DNA of 64,000 nt, taken from Punica granatum. Its lineage: Eukaryota; Streptophyta; Magnoliopsida; Myrtales; Lythraceae. The translations under genes were made by a program, and so were the position numbers. The notes under the pieces are model-generated. The model did no database searches, was not told the origin of the DNA, and saw only the letters and a list, made by a program, of their open reading frames with translations. Below are positions 1 to 12,558 of the stretch, piece by piece; position 1 is the stretch's first letter, and every line of letters starts with the position of its first letter. The stretch is taken from contig NC_045133.1 in the NCBI RefSeq assembly GCF_007655135.1, positions 20,991,845 through 21,055,844 on the forward strand, given 5' to 3'.

Positions 1-1170
1 CCGGCACCGATTTTAGAAAATTCTGGAAATTTCAAGGACTGATCAGGAAATATTAAAATGGCCGGGACTTGAACGGAAATAATTTTAAAATTCGGGCGGA
101 TCTGAAAAAGGCGAAAATGGTCCCGGGACTAAACTGAAACAACTTGAAAAGTTCCTTGGGATGCTTGAAAAATTCTGAAAAATTCAAGGACTGAATAGGA
201 AATGGTGAAATTGACTGGGACTTGGCTGAAAAGAATTTTAAAATTTGGGGCAGATCTGAAAGAATAAAAATGCGTCCTCTAGACTAAAATGAGACAAATA
301 GAAAGTTCGTAAAATCGAGTTCGGGACGAATCCGATCACCCACACGACCCAAAGACGCTCATTTCACATCATATTCATCCAAGCAAACATTAATATTCAG
401 AAGCGGAGCCCTAAACATTCCACTAAGTCGGGAATTTACCTAGTTTGTGAAGTTGAGGGGTGATTCTGTAAATAAAAAAAATAACAAAAAATAAAAACGC
501 CGGACGAATTGGGCTTCTGGGGGGAACCGGATTGGGCCACTGGGCTGTTGGGCCAAACAGACTGCTGCTGGGCCAAACGGGCTGCTGCTGGGCCGAATGG
601 GCTGCTGGACGGATTGGACCGCTCCGGGCTAGGCTTGGCTACTCGACTGGGCCACTGATCGGACGAGCTGGATTGGGCTGAGCTGAACGGCTGGATTGCT
701 GAGCTGTTGGACCAACCCGAGAAGAAAAAGAAAAATCGATCCGGTTAGTGTCGAAAGGGAAGGCCGAGAGAAAGGTGAGTCGATGGAGTTAACGGGGGCC
801 GCGAGCTCAAGGAACTTCGGGCGTTGGGGACGAGTCGCGGAGTCGTGGCGCCGGGGAGGTGAGAGAATCCGGAAGTTCGAGTCCTCCCCGAGTCAAGCTA
901 CGGGTTTTTTTTCGAAAGGAAAAAGAAGCCAAGAGGGAGCGAGGTGTAGGGAGCTGAGAGTCACGGGTCTTGTGAGCTGTGGATGAGATCCTCCAAACGA
1001 GCTGAGGGAGAGCGTGAGCTGTGGGGAGTTTTTTTTTTGGGAATACGAGCTTCCGGTTTTCCTTTTTTTCTTCCCAGAGAATCGGTGAGCTCCCCATTTT
1101 TCTTCCGCGAGCTCTGAGATTTTTTTCGTGTCCCCGAACTCTGTGAGCTGCGGGTTTTTGTTCCGGAATC

Positions 1171-1207
<37 letters not shown>

Positions 1208-1890
1208 CCGCGGGTTTTCGAGGAGGGGCCGAGCCGATCGGTCGTTGCCGTCCGAGCCGAAGTTAGCGTGTGCAGAGGAAGAAACATAGCCGAGAGGGAG
1301 GTGACAGGACGAGCCGGCCTCGGGCAGAGGAGTAGCCATGAGTGGGTTGCGGCAGACTTCGGCGAGTGCAGAGGAGCAGCTGGAATGGAAATGGAAAAGG
1401 AAAGAAAGAAAAGAAAAAAAAAAGAAAGAAGTCAGAAGAAGAAGAAGAAGGAAAAGGACGAAGGCTGGGGGAAAATAAAGAGGAAAGAGGGAAAGTCATG
1501 GTCAGAAGTCAGCAGTCTGACTTCTGACCGGCTTTTTTTTTTTGACGCGCATAAAAATCGACAATTCCTCTCTTCTTAATCGAACGTTGAAAAAATAATT
1601 CGAGACCGCCATCGTGTTAGAAAAATTCGCCGATCAATATTATGCGATAAATTATTTTCAAATCTCGATTTTATCTCGAATTTTTGAAAAATGACGTCGA
1701 TGTACGCGAAATTCGAAAACGTCCCAAATAGTATTATTTTGAAAAATCATAAAATTGGTGCTAGATTAGGAAAATGTGCTATCTCCGAAAAGTCGTGAAT
1801 ACTCGGGTAATTAATCGGAAATACTTCCCTCACGGGTGGCAAAAACGACGATCCTGCCCCTCTGAAGCCGGTGGACCAAAATTGGGTGCT
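1..1890. repeat. Retroelement-like repeat region, no gene
   Basis: Two diverged direct copies of about 150 bp lie head to tail (roughly 20-168 and 169-315); both contain the run 'ttcaaggactg' followed by 'gggact' and a 'tttaaaatt' motif. Around 500-700 short 'ctgggcc' units alternate with 'gctgctg'. The end near 1860-1895 ('gggtgctgacaccc') resembles the terminus of a plant LTR retrotransposon. The ORFs here are low-complexity and I do not accept them as genes. The element class is inference; no reverse transcriptase or gag domain is visible. Confidence 0.4.
1171..1207. repeat. (GA)n microsatellite
   Basis: Nearly pure GA dinucleotide run with one interruption, inside the repeat-rich left end. 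Confidence 0.9.
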
Positions 1891-2075
1891 GACACCCTTT
1901 GCTTATGTATAACAGCGCAACTTCCTTCCTTCCTTCCTCAATCTGCTCTCCCTTCCTTCCTCAACAACAATTGGTCAGTCGTCTCTCTACACTCTCTTCG
2001 TCAATCTTCTCCCATCTCTGTTTCAATCCGCGGTCACATGAGCAAAGAAACCCGCAGAGATATGGGTGATGAGAG

Positions 2076-2250
2076 AGGCGGCCGTGCGGTGGTCGAACTC
2101 AAGCTAGACGAGTCCATCTGGTCTGCATACAGCATCTGTGCGGTGGTCGAACTCAAGCTCGATGACTCCGTCTGGTCAAACCTGAGCTCGACGAGTCCGT
2201 CTGGTTTGATCAGCAGTTGTTACGGCGCCCGTGCCGTGGTCGAACTCTAG
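2076..2250. repeat. Short degenerate tandem repeat
   Basis: The phrases 'gtggtcgaactcaagct' and 'gagtccgtctggt' recur three to four times with a spacing of about 55-65 bp. The open frame across it (1774-2250) only reflects the repeat. The flanks up to 2945 show no gene; 2380-2660 is AT-rich with phrases typical of decayed DNA transposons. Confidence 0.6.
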
Positions 2251-2954
2251 CCCGTGCGTCTCGTCTGGTGTGAGTCCACCGCTTGCCCTAATTTCCTCGA
2301 TTTCTACTTGCCCATACTCCCCTGTTGAGCGTTATGTTTTTTGTTTGCCCTAATTGACTGTAGATGGGGGGGCGGGCGGGAAGGTGACAACGACTTTAGG
2401 TCAAACTTTTTTTTTTACTGGGGTGATAAAAAACAACGTCGTACTAGATGACGTGCACCGTTAGTCGGGACCGTTTGCCTACTAGATACCACGTAAGCGT
2501 CCACGTCATTTTCTCATAACGACACTTACGGAATCTTGATGGTGGTACCAAAATGTTATGGATTCTGATCTTTCAATGATCATTTTGTTTAAAAATAACT
2601 TTCAAGTAGTATTTTGTTAGTTTTAAAATCTTTCGATGATCATTTTGATAGTTTTCTCTCTATATATAATTAACTAGGATCACTGTCTGCCCAATATCCA
2701 TGCTTACCACAAGTACATAAGTAGGAGTAAATCTTAACTCCCTATGTATGAGATAATCATGCCATCTCAAGTTTAAGGACTATATGCACTAATATGGTCT
2801 AAATAATATTTATTAACAACAGTAATGTATCATGTGAATATTATCTATACGTCATGTTCAATTCACTTATCTCCATAAGTATCTTCATGTCTGTCTCAAT
2901 ATCGAATATCGAATAGCATGAGACTTGCTACTCCATTTTCATTAATATCTATAT

Positions 2955-3432
2955 GGGGTAATTACACTATTGGTCCAAAAAGTTTCACTAATGTATCAAG
3001 TTGGTCCAAAAAGTTTTTTTTACTCATTGATGGTACGAAATGTTTCAAAAGTGTAACATGATAGTACAAACCGTTATCTCACCATTGACACCGTTAAGCG
3101 AAGCTGACGTGGCCGAAACGTGACCGACACATGGCTCTTATATGTTTTTAGGAGTTGGTGGAACGTTACATGACGGTTCAAACTCTTTTGAAGTTGTCAC
3201 TTAATAGTCCAAAATATTTTACAGATGTAACATAATAGTACAAAATATTTCTTTAATTAACTTAAAGGTCCACCCATGTCAATGGCGAGATGACGATGTC
3301 AATGGCGAGATAATGGTTTGTACTATCATGTTACAACTTTGAAACATTTTGTACCGTCAAGTAGCAAAAAAAACTTTTTGGACCAACTTGATACATTGGT
3401 GAAACTTTTTGGATCACCAGTGTAATTACCCC
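2955..3432. mobile_element. Foldback MITE, Mutator-like, 9-bp TSD
   Basis: The 478-bp element begins GGGGTAATTACACT and ends with its inverse, AGTGTAATTACCCC. The terminal inverted repeats are long (about 150 bp) and imperfect; each arm carries a 'ggtccaaaaagttt' phrase and a 'ttgtac(ta)tcatgtta' phrase. It is flanked by a perfect 9-bp direct repeat TATCTATAT at 2946-2954 and 3433-3441. Long TIRs with a 9-bp duplication are the established signature of Mutator-like elements. No transposase is encoded, so it is non-autonomous. A relative lies at 47057-47741. Confidence 0.85.
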
Positions 3433-3673
3433 TATCTATATACTAATCATGGATACAGACAGAGGTAATGGTCTAGTCAGAATAATAGTGTCCAGCCAGG
3501 ATTCCAATGACCGCGAACAATTTAAAGAGCTTGTACCAGATAACTCCGTCACTCATATTCTCAACTCTTTGAGAATGAAGTATATGTCAAGTATCTTAAG
3601 AGCTTATTCTAATAAACATAAATAATTCATGAATAACATAATAATGTTATTGCCATAAATAGGAATTATCCAA

Positions 3674-4260
3674 TTACAAAATATCTGCTATAGGACATAT
3701 AACTAACACAAATATTGTAGATGTAACCTGTCCAAGCAAGCTTTTTGATGGCGACTTCAAGCTTCTTGCCCATCCATCATATACCTTCTCGGTACTCTTT
3801 GTCCCAATCCCCATCCCCAGGCTGGCCATCAAGGATGAAGGACAGCTGTGGTACATGGCCAGAAAACCAAACCAACCGATGCCATTCCACTTTTTTTTGG
3901 GTGCTGGATGAACATCCTTCCATACTTCAGCTAAACCGAACTTCAACGTGCCATTTCACATAAGGGTATCCCTCCCGACAGATCGCGTTGTGCTCATCGC
4001 TACACTCTTGACAATCTCTGTTTTCTGATCTCCACTTCTTGGCCAACACCATTGACCCTCCCAAAACTCAGTCTCTGGCTACTCGGGACTGAAGCAAAGG
4101 CACTGCGGGCCTGCTGTACAGAGATCAACAACTAAGGGGCCCCCTAAACACCAACTATCATACCAAAAATGGAATGCTCTCACCATTTCCCAGCTTGTAA
4201 CCAACAAAAGATTTCGCTATTTCCCGGCCACAATTTCAATATCTTCCTCCAGCTCCAAGA
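3674..4260 (-). pseudogene. LINE (non-LTR retrotransposon) 3' fragment
   Basis: Minus-strand translation gives broken stretches typical of the C-terminal part of plant LINE polyproteins: a 'GNGESI' phrase followed, after a frameshift, by 'VHPAPKKKWNGIGWFGFLA', which resembles the zf-RVT region after the reverse transcriptase. Stops and frameshifts interrupt it, so it is a dead fragment without an intact catalytic domain. The family call is recalled pattern recognition, not alignment. Confidence 0.6.
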
Positions 4261-4611
4261 GATGTCATTATGAGCCTCAATCTGCCATATACTCTGCCCT
4301 TCCCTTTATTTGTTTTTTATTTTTCTTTTATTTTTGTTTTGCTCTTATCCTCTTTCACCCGGTATATATAATTAACATTCATAAAAAAAATTGATAGGAT
4401 CAAAAATATCTCGAGTTTGACCTATTACACCTTATTTATAAAATTTCGGTATAGATTGCCACTGTGCAAATTTTCGGTGTAGCATCGAAAACGACTCATG
4501 CATAACTTACTTGTTCAGGTCTATTCGAGAGTCATCGTAAACTACTTTTCTTAACAGTCATTAATTAATAGAATTTAATTAACATCAAAAAAGGACTTTA
4601 TATTAAGAGAG

Positions 4612-4757
4612 GGAATAGCACAATGGTGCACCACTCGCCCGATGACCAAGAGGTCTTAGGTTCGATATCCAGTGGGACTACCCGTGCCCTTTTATTATAT
4701 ATTTAGGATTTCTATTTCAATGTACTAGATCCATGGGCCTCTTTGTAACAAAAAAAA
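4612..4757 (+). mobile_element. tRNA-derived SINE
   Basis: An A-box-like 'TAGCACAATGGT' is followed about 40 bp later by a B-box-like 'GGTTCGATATCC', then a body ending 'cctctttgtaac' and an A-rich tail. The body matches the copy at 60255-60385 ('cattgtacta...cacggacctct'), which supports a dispersed family. It ends about 360 bp before the LIN start codon. Confidence 0.65.
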
Positions 4758-5117
4758 ACTTTATGATTATTATTATTATTATTAATTTTATTGTGAGGAA
4801 TAAGTCTACGTTCCGCTTTGATCATCACACAGCTAATGCCAAAGCCGGCAGAGCTGATCCTCCCCAATTGCCGGCTCTCTCTCTCTCCGTCCCTGTCTCT
4901 GCCATTTCTGATCTTCTATGGAGCTCCATTGACGAAGCTGTTGAACGAGCAAAAAGCATTTTCGTGTGTTTGGTCATATGGTTTATGATCGGATACGTCG
5001 TTATACATCACTGAATCGGTGATATTTACGTTTGATCATGAGAACTGGAAGCTACACGAGCTAAGTGCTCTGTTGCAGTTGCAACATCCTTGTTTTCGAC
5101 CGTCTTTGCTAGAGTTA

Positions 5118-8100
5118 ATGGCCGGAAATTATCATTTTTTGATGGACCAAAAGGATATAGTCCTGCTATTGGTCACAACTGTCGATAGTTTCACCCAAGA
5201 GAGACTGATCAACAGAGACCAACGGGCCCAGCACAAGGAGCAATGTGCCGAGAGATTGGCAGCTGAAGGTGAGAATGGTGACGGCGGCACGGAGGTCCGG
5301 TACTCCGATCAGGCAGTCCTAGCAAACTTGGACTGGGGCATCGATGCCCTAGAAGAAGCCATCAATACGTCGAACACCGAGACGAAGCTTGCTCGGTTGG
5401 ATTACGCAGAGAAAATGCTCCAAGTCTGTGCTATGTTAAACTCCGAGCAGAAAACTGCGGGGGTGCCGAACTTCTACCTTTCGGCGTGGGCCAACCTCAA
5501 CCTCTCGTACCTCTGGAAGCTCCGTGAAGATGTCGAGAACTCGGTCCTCCATGTTCTGGAGATGTTCATCGTGGACCCATTCTTCTCAAGGATCGACTTT
5601 GCTCCCGAGCTTTGGAGAGACCTGTTTCTCCCCCAGATGAGCTCCATTGTCGGGTGGTACTCCGAGGCGAGGCACAGGCTCGTGATGGAGGCGATTCCTG
5701 ACTCATCTGATCTTTCCTTCACTGCTGACTTGGACCAGCTTCTTAATGAATCAGTCATCTTCTCCGTGAGGCCGGATCAGATCGAGAAGTTGCACAAGCT
5801 CGAGGGTATTTATAGGCAATCCTTGGACGAGAATACGCGACTCTTTGCTAAATTCTATAAGGATTGTATGAAGTCCGATTCGACTGGTGCCTGCAAGAAG
5901 GTGGTACCAATGATGCCGATCGCAGAGCCCCCAAGGACTCCATTGCACGAGGTGAGCCGTTCGATTCCTGATTATGTGAAGTTTGGCCCCATACTGCCCA
6001 AGAGTGCGGGATTCTCGGTTATTGCATCGAAAGACAGTGCCAGACAAGATAGCAGGTAAATCAGTTAACTACTTATCGAGTCAGTCCAGGTTGTTCATTC
6101 GACCTGAAGCGCTAACTATATTGCGGCACTATGTTGAAGCAGATTAACAAGGGTAACCTCCAATACCTCCCAGGACTTGGAAGAACCCATCGTGCAGGAA
6201 CCTCATGTAAGTTTCAGATAATGTCAATATTCCGTTCGACAATCCTAACTCGGGAATAAGATCGTCTTTCCAAGAGGAACTTCTAACTCGTGCTCCATTC
6301 TTGAATATGATAACAGAATGGATCAGATGTGGAGAAGGAAAATGATTCCGATGACGGAGAGGAAATAATGGGAACGCAAGTCCAGCCTTCCATGGAAAAA
6401 GTTAGAGTGGAGACTCCTAAAGTCCTCTCATCTTCATCTTCCCCTAAAAGTAAAACATCTTCTCCCAAGGTTTCGTCTCCAAAACCGGGTAAAAGAGAAT
6501 CAATGCCCTTGGTAAGGTTATTGTCAGGCCGGCTCCGTGACAACTCCGCATCCAATTCTTTGCCCACATCGCCGCATACATTCAGCGACTACAGGAACTC
6601 TGCAGATTCAGACGGTGAAGCAATAGTACGGCTTCAAACACAAAAACTTTTCCTTTTTTTTTGGGACTTCTTATAAACATCAGGACTTGTATAAGTTCCT
6701 GAATTATAAACTGCTGGCGATTAACCGAAAGTAGCTACGCAATTCAGAGTTTGCGGAGAACCCGAAGGGCTAACAGTAGTCAGTCTTGGAGAATGAGTTA
6801 TGAGCGTGCAAATACCTGGGCCTCCCAGAACAGGTAATTAACAAATTTATTATACCAAGCAGCATCAGTTCAGCAGGTTTATTTGTTTTCCTTAGCACAA
6901 AACTATTTTTCATGATACATAAAGTTCCTTCAGTGAAAATGACGAAGAAGATAGCAGCTGCATTTCGTTTCCTGAATCGGAGAAGCTTACGTCTGGCTCA
7001 AAGCCTCCAAAGGATTTTGTCTGTCCGATCACAGGACAGATCTTCAGTGACCCAGTCACCCTCGAAACAGGTCAGACATATGAAAGAAAGGCAATTCAAG
7101 AATGGTTGGAGCGAGGAAACACGAGCTGTCCCATCACTCGGCAAGCTCTCTCTGCTAGCACATTACCGAAGATGAACTACGTTCTTAAGAGACTCATTAC
7201 GTCTTGGTCAGAGCAGCATCCTGATCTTGCTCGAGAGTTCTCATACTGTGAGACACCAAGAAGTTCCTTCACTCCTCCTTCATCGAAAGAAAACACTATA
7301 ACTTCAAATGTGTCATCTTCACTCCTCCTTCATCAAAAGAAACTACCTAATCATAGGACCTCAAGGTTCGCTGCGGGAGCTGCCTCTACCTCCCCAACGA
7401 GTGTGATCTCTCAAGCTACAGTGGAAGCAATCATCAACGGTCTAAAACCGTACATATCTTGTCTCTGTACCTCAGAAAACCTGCAAGAGTGTGAGGAAGC
7501 TGTTTTGGCGATCGCAAAGACATGGAAGGATACGAAAGGGGACCCTGCACTTCATTCCCACCTGTGCAGAGCCACCGTTGTCAATGGATTAGTGGAGATC
7601 CTATCAGCTTCTCTAGATCGAGATGTGCTCAGGGCATCGATCTATCTACTCTCGGAGCTAATATCAGTGGACGAGAGCATTGGAGAGACTCTCACTAGTG
7701 TGGACTCCGATTTCGATTGCTTGGCTGCTCTGTTGAAGAATGGCCTCTTCGAGGCTATTGTTCTCATAAATCAGCTGAGGCCTTCATTCACTCAACTTTC
7801 TGCTAACGATTTTGTTCCCTCCCTTGTTCAGTCGATACTGAACAATTATGAATGCTCCGATGATTTTAAGTTATTGGTGGAACCAAAGGATGCTGCCTTG
7901 GCAATGCTCGAGCAGATACTAATGGGAGGCGATGAGGGTGAAAGGACCGTAAATACACTGAATCTTATATCTGCAGATGCAATTTCAGGTTTGATTAAGT
8001 GTATGGATAAAGTAGAACAGAGGCAGTCGGTTATCTCGATCCTTCTGTGCTGCATTCAGGCGGATAAAAGCTGCAGGAACTTGATAGCAACAAGAATTGA

Positions 8101-11011
8101 GGTTTCTTCTGTTCTTGAATTGTTTCACGTGGGAGACGACACTGCGAGGGGCATCTGCATCAATTTCCTTTCGGAGCTAGTTCATTTGGACAGGTAATTC
8201 TGTTAAAGCAACTCAAAACATGATAACTCCAGTTTATATTCATTACTTCCTGCTTTTCCGGATAAACTTATTATGTTATTCTTTCTCAGGAGGACAGTTT
8301 GCAACCAAATTTTGCAGATAATTAAAGACGAAGGAGCATTCAGCACGATGCACACCCTCCTTGTGTACCTTCAGATGGCCCCAATGGAGCAGCAACCCAC
8401 CATTGCAGCTCTTCTTCTTCAGCTTGATTTACTGGTCTGGTTTCTCGTGTTCCTTGAAGAGAAAAGGAATTTAGAGACGTTTGATTGGAAGTCATATAGA
8501 TAAGAGTTGAATTTGTCCTTCCAGGTGGAGCCGAGGAAGATGAGCATTTACCGAGAAGAAGCCGTAGATGCCTTGATCGAGGCATTGCAGAAGAAGGACT
8601 TTCCTAATTCTCAAATCATGGCCATCAAGGCGTTATTACATCTTTCAGGTCGATTGACTGCATCAGGAAATCATTGTACTGAAGCTTGGCTACTCAAGGT
8701 TGCAGGGTTCGAACAACCTTACAACGCCTTAGTAAGAGCCGAGAAGTGGATCGAGCATGAAAACAAATCAGCGGAAAAACTGGTTTGGATCAAGTTTCTT
8801 ATCTTCAAGTTCATTCTTCTTGATGTTCCGTTAAGACTCTTAGAGAGATGAGTTTTGAGTGCAGGAAGAAGAGGAGAAGGCTTCTGCTACTTGGGAGAGA
8901 CGAGTTGCATTCGTACTCTGCAACCATGAGAAGGGCTCCATCTTCAAGGCCCTCGAGGAATGCCTCAAGAGCAACTCCATAGAGATTGCAAAGTCTTGTC
9001 TCGTTGTAGGCACATGGCTTATTTACATGCTTTCCCTTCTTCCCGATACTGGCGTGAGAGACGTTGCTCGGAAGTCTCTGCTTGATGAGTTCATAAACAT
9101 CCTTCAGTCCTCGAAAAACCTCGAGGAGAAGATTTTGGCTTCATTGGCTTTGAAAACATTCATCAGTGATCCAGGTATGGCCTCCTTATTGAAGCTCATG
9201 TATCCCTTACTGATGAAACCAATGCTCCCAGATTTGATTGAAAAATATTTTCAGCCGCGCTTGAGGGACTTGGATTTTACGCGAAACGCATATACAGGAA
9301 CTTGAGGAAGCTGAAGAGGCACTCTGTGCTTGTGACCGACATACTAAAGGCATTGATGCGCTCGACTTCTATAAATGCAGTAAGTAGTTATCAGTCTGGT
9401 TAAGTAAAAATCACATAAAGAGTCAGATAGCTAAACCATTCCTAGTTCATCGAACTTAGGCGGAGCTATGGAGTTACAATGAAGTGGTCGAGTTGGAGTC
9501 AGGCACCAATGGTGAAGTCCTCGCCTTGGTTCATTTTAAAACTCGGCTCTTGAGCAGCCATTCTGATGGAACCATCAAGGTATGACTCCCAAAATGTTGC
9601 ACTTGAAGCTGAATTGTCGGTACAAACCGACTCTTGAATTTATATGCTTTCTTATAGATGTGGGACACCTCGAAGAGGAGCTTGAGATTGATCCAAGAAG
9701 TTCGCGAACACGCCAAGGCAGTCACTTGCCTCTGCCTACCATCATTGGGTGACAGATTATTTTACAGTGGTTCATTAGACAAAACTATTCGGGTGAGTTG
9801 CATTCAATGATCATATCCGGGACGTTACTATTTGTTTCTTGAAAACTGGACATACAGTTTCAGTTTTCGGGTTTATGGATGTCCCTTACTTTTTAATTTT
9901 CTTGACCTGTGAACCTGCTGCAGGTATGGGCGCTCAAACCCGAAGAAATTCATTGCGTCCAAGTCCACGATGTGAAGGAGCCAGTGCACGGGTTAACAGC
10001 CAATAGTAATGTTGCCTGCTTTATTTCTCAAGGAACTGGGATTAAGGTGAGTCCGCAACCCCTCTGCACACTATATCAAATGTCAACACAAACGGGAATT
10101 GGTATGAATTCATTCGTTACCGATACGTATAAATGTGCTGTCACAGGTCTACAACTGGTCCGGGAGTCCCAAGCATGTGAATTTTAACAAAACCGCTAAG
10201 TGCCTAGCCATGTTCGGGGACAAGCTGTACTGCGGCTGCTCCGGTTACAGTGTACAGGTAAAACCTTCCCGATGATGTTTTATTCCAATGTTACTGCTGA
10301 AGCTGAAGATTTCTGCTTGGAATCTGAAAGAAATACCATTTCCACTTTACAAGATGGATACTATCAACTTTTATATCGATATCGTTCTATGAATTCTGGC
10401 AGGAGGTGGACTTGGGAAAATTGGTATCATCTCCGTTTTACTCCGGCACGAGAAAGCTGTTGGGCAAGCAGACAATCCATGCATTACATGTTAACGATAA
10501 TTTTCTCTTCTGTGGTGGCTCTTCAGTGGATGGAACAGCGGGGAAGGTATGTAAAAAGCGACACGACCTCAACCTGTCCTAGTGTCCTTCCTGCAAATGT
10601 GAGATTTGGCAATTGGAAACCGACTTAATTCGCCTCCACTTATTTCAAACGTACAAGGTTTTCTCTTTCCCGAGCAAGGCAGTCGTAGGGGCTTTCTCGA
10701 CAGGATTTGAGATCCAGCACATAGCTGCAAGCAACGACTTCATATTCACGGCAACAAAGTGTGGGATCATCGAGGTGTGGCTGAGGGAGAGAATTAGCAG
10801 ACTCGCCTCCATTAAGATGGCATGTGGAGGTCATCACAAGATCACATCCTTGGCATCGGACATTGACGGAGGGATGCTCTTTGCCGGTTCCTCGGATGGT
10901 AGAATACAGGTATATTGATACATGGCACCTATGAAACTAAGGCAGAGCATTATTGAATTTTGAATCCTAAGTCTCAAACATCATTATATGCAGGCTTGGG
11001 CTTTGGATTAG
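5118..11011 (+). CDS. LIN: LIN/CERBERUS-like U-box WD40 E3 ubiquitin ligase
   Basis: Sixteen coding exons join in frame to about 1465 aa: 5118-6055, 6143-6206, 6317-6625, 6748-6833, 6934-8193, 8290-8434, 8525-8782, 8865-9174, 9255-9379, 9460-9579, 9658-9792, 9924-10046, 10147-10257, 10403-10546, 10658-10909, 10994-11011. The order is a conserved N-terminal domain with 'MDQKDIV' near the start, an acidic serine-rich linker, a U-box around residues 490-565 ('CPITGQIFSDPVTLETGQTY' ... 'CPITRQ'), armadillo-like helices, then WD40 repeats from about 1175 ('GTIKMWD', 'KTIRVWA') ending 'VWALD'-like. The architecture and near-usual length (about 1,480 aa) match legume LIN/CERBERUS, needed for rhizobial infection and linked to mycorrhizal colonisation. 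The start at 5118 is chosen by homology; an in-frame ATG at 5019 would add 33 residues. Donors at 8435 and 8783 (GTCTGG, GTTTGG) are weak. The substrate is unknown here. Confidence 0.93.
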
Positions 11012-11300
11012 GCATAAGCAAGCTTGTTTCAGGATCCTGGAGAATCGACGCCGAGGAAACATAACATCTAAGTCACTGCATGCAGTGCAGTTTTTTCAGA
11101 TCTCTATAACTCTGAGACTCGAGTGGCAGCATTGTTACAATTCTTGAGCTTTTGCATTGTCCGTAAAGTATGTGGGTTTCGGGTATCAGCAATTCTTTGC
11201 GTTGCTGTCAATGCATATTGCAGCTTCCGGAAATCGCAAATCAGTGAATACCTCGCGAGTTTTGTTCCTAATCTATAAAAAAGGCAAGCCTATATGCCCT

Positions 11301-11645
11301 CAAACATCATTATTTGCAGGCTTGGGCGTTCAATTAGGCATATTCTCACCACATAAAGCAAGCTTGTTTCTGCACCCGGAGTATCCAACCCGAGGAAACA
11401 CAACAATCTGAGTCATTTGCAGGCACTTGAGTCTTTCAAATCTCCGTAGGTCGGGACTCAGTGACAGCAATGTCACAAATACAATACAATGCTCGAGCTT
11501 TCATGTTGTTTGTAAAGAATTCCATTCTCATTCGAATCTCAAGTCGACATTCGAGTTTCAACAATTCGTACCCTCGAACTATCATGTTGTTGTCAATTCA
11601 TATTGCAGCTTCTGGAAACCACAAATCCCATCGAATAAAACTTAA
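11301..11645 (+). repeat. Tandem duplicate of LIN last exon and 3' flank
   Basis: The block from 10975 ('caaacatcat...gcaggcttgggc') through about 11250 recurs from 11301 at an offset of about 326 bp. It includes the acceptor, the tiny last exon (here reading A-W-A-F-N-stop), and downstream phrases such as 'aagcaagcttgtttc', 'cgaggaaaca' and 'catattgcagcttc'. The copies have diverged by substitutions and small indels. The duplicate exon still has an AG acceptor and an in-frame stop, so it could act as an alternative terminal exon. Confidence 0.8.
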
Positions 11646-12558
11646 CCAGGTTGTATTCCAACCATAACCAGAATTGATCTTAAATGAAACAGTGACACGA
11701 AATGGGGCACTCAGAATGAAAAGGACTTGAACTGAAATCTTTGGTCTCACGGAGCTTCTTCTGCCCTCAAAGACATTTCTGATTGTTCCTCACTGTGCCC
11801 CATTAGCTCCCATTTAAAAATCTTCATAAAAATTCAATCTTTCATAGGAAACAAAGCAATGAATATGTCAATTGTTTCCAAAAGAGAAAGAGAGAAGACA
11901 TGGATTGATTGATTGATTCTGAGAAGAAATTGAATCATCGACCCCACCACATGATTTCGCCGATTGACGAGGAATCATCAGAAGAAATGGATCTTTTATG
12001 CATCAGATTGTTCTCAGACGACCGTCGTGAGATGTTCAATCCAAGAATCATCACCTGATCCCTCCTCAAATCGCAGACGTTCACAAAAAATCAGAAGCCA
12101 TATGAAGAGATAGATAAAGAGAAGTAGAGAGGAACGATTTCAATTCAATGGGAGCTCTGCAGATTAGCGCCGGCCATTATAAAGAGGTTTCGTGGGAAGA
12201 TGGCGAGGGACAGGGACTGTCTAGGGTTATGAGTAAATTGACGATTTTACCCCGTACCGGGTCGGATCCAGTCCCCATGGGCTCCGACTGGGAAAGTCCA
12301 GCTGATCGGGTAGCCCATCTCAAGTCGGGCTGGGCCTCTAGGCGACGGAGTCCAATCTCTGTAAATGACCCAGCCCACTGCAGTTTACCGTAGGAACAAC
12401 AAAAACGACGACCGCGGGAGGGGGAGCCGTGTCGTATCGCCGCTCTTCGGTCTTCCTCAGATCGTCAGCTCCCACGCCGAGAGAGAAGGTCGAGGTCGCC
12501 GGTGACGAATCGAAGCTCCGTAAACCCTACGATCGCGGAGGTTGCCCCCGCGGCGGTC
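11646..12558. other. Intergenic spacer between LIN and BRE
   Basis: No gene seen. The right part (12380-12558) is GC-rich and probably holds the BRE promoter and 5' UTR. Short ORFs around 12148-12750 overlap this leader and the first BRE exon in other frames and are not accepted. Confidence 0.5.

Noticed and set aside
696..1579. Several overlapping ORFs on both strands
   Set aside because: They are low-complexity products of GA, CT and A-rich tracts and retroelement-like repeats, with no family resemblance.
1774..2250. 158-residue + strand ORF
   Set aside because: Its second half is a translated short tandem repeat and the first half resembles an LTR end; no protein family signal.
2650..2700. 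Possible Helitron 5' end 'tctctatatataat'
   Set aside because: No matching hairpin-CTRR end could be found nearby.
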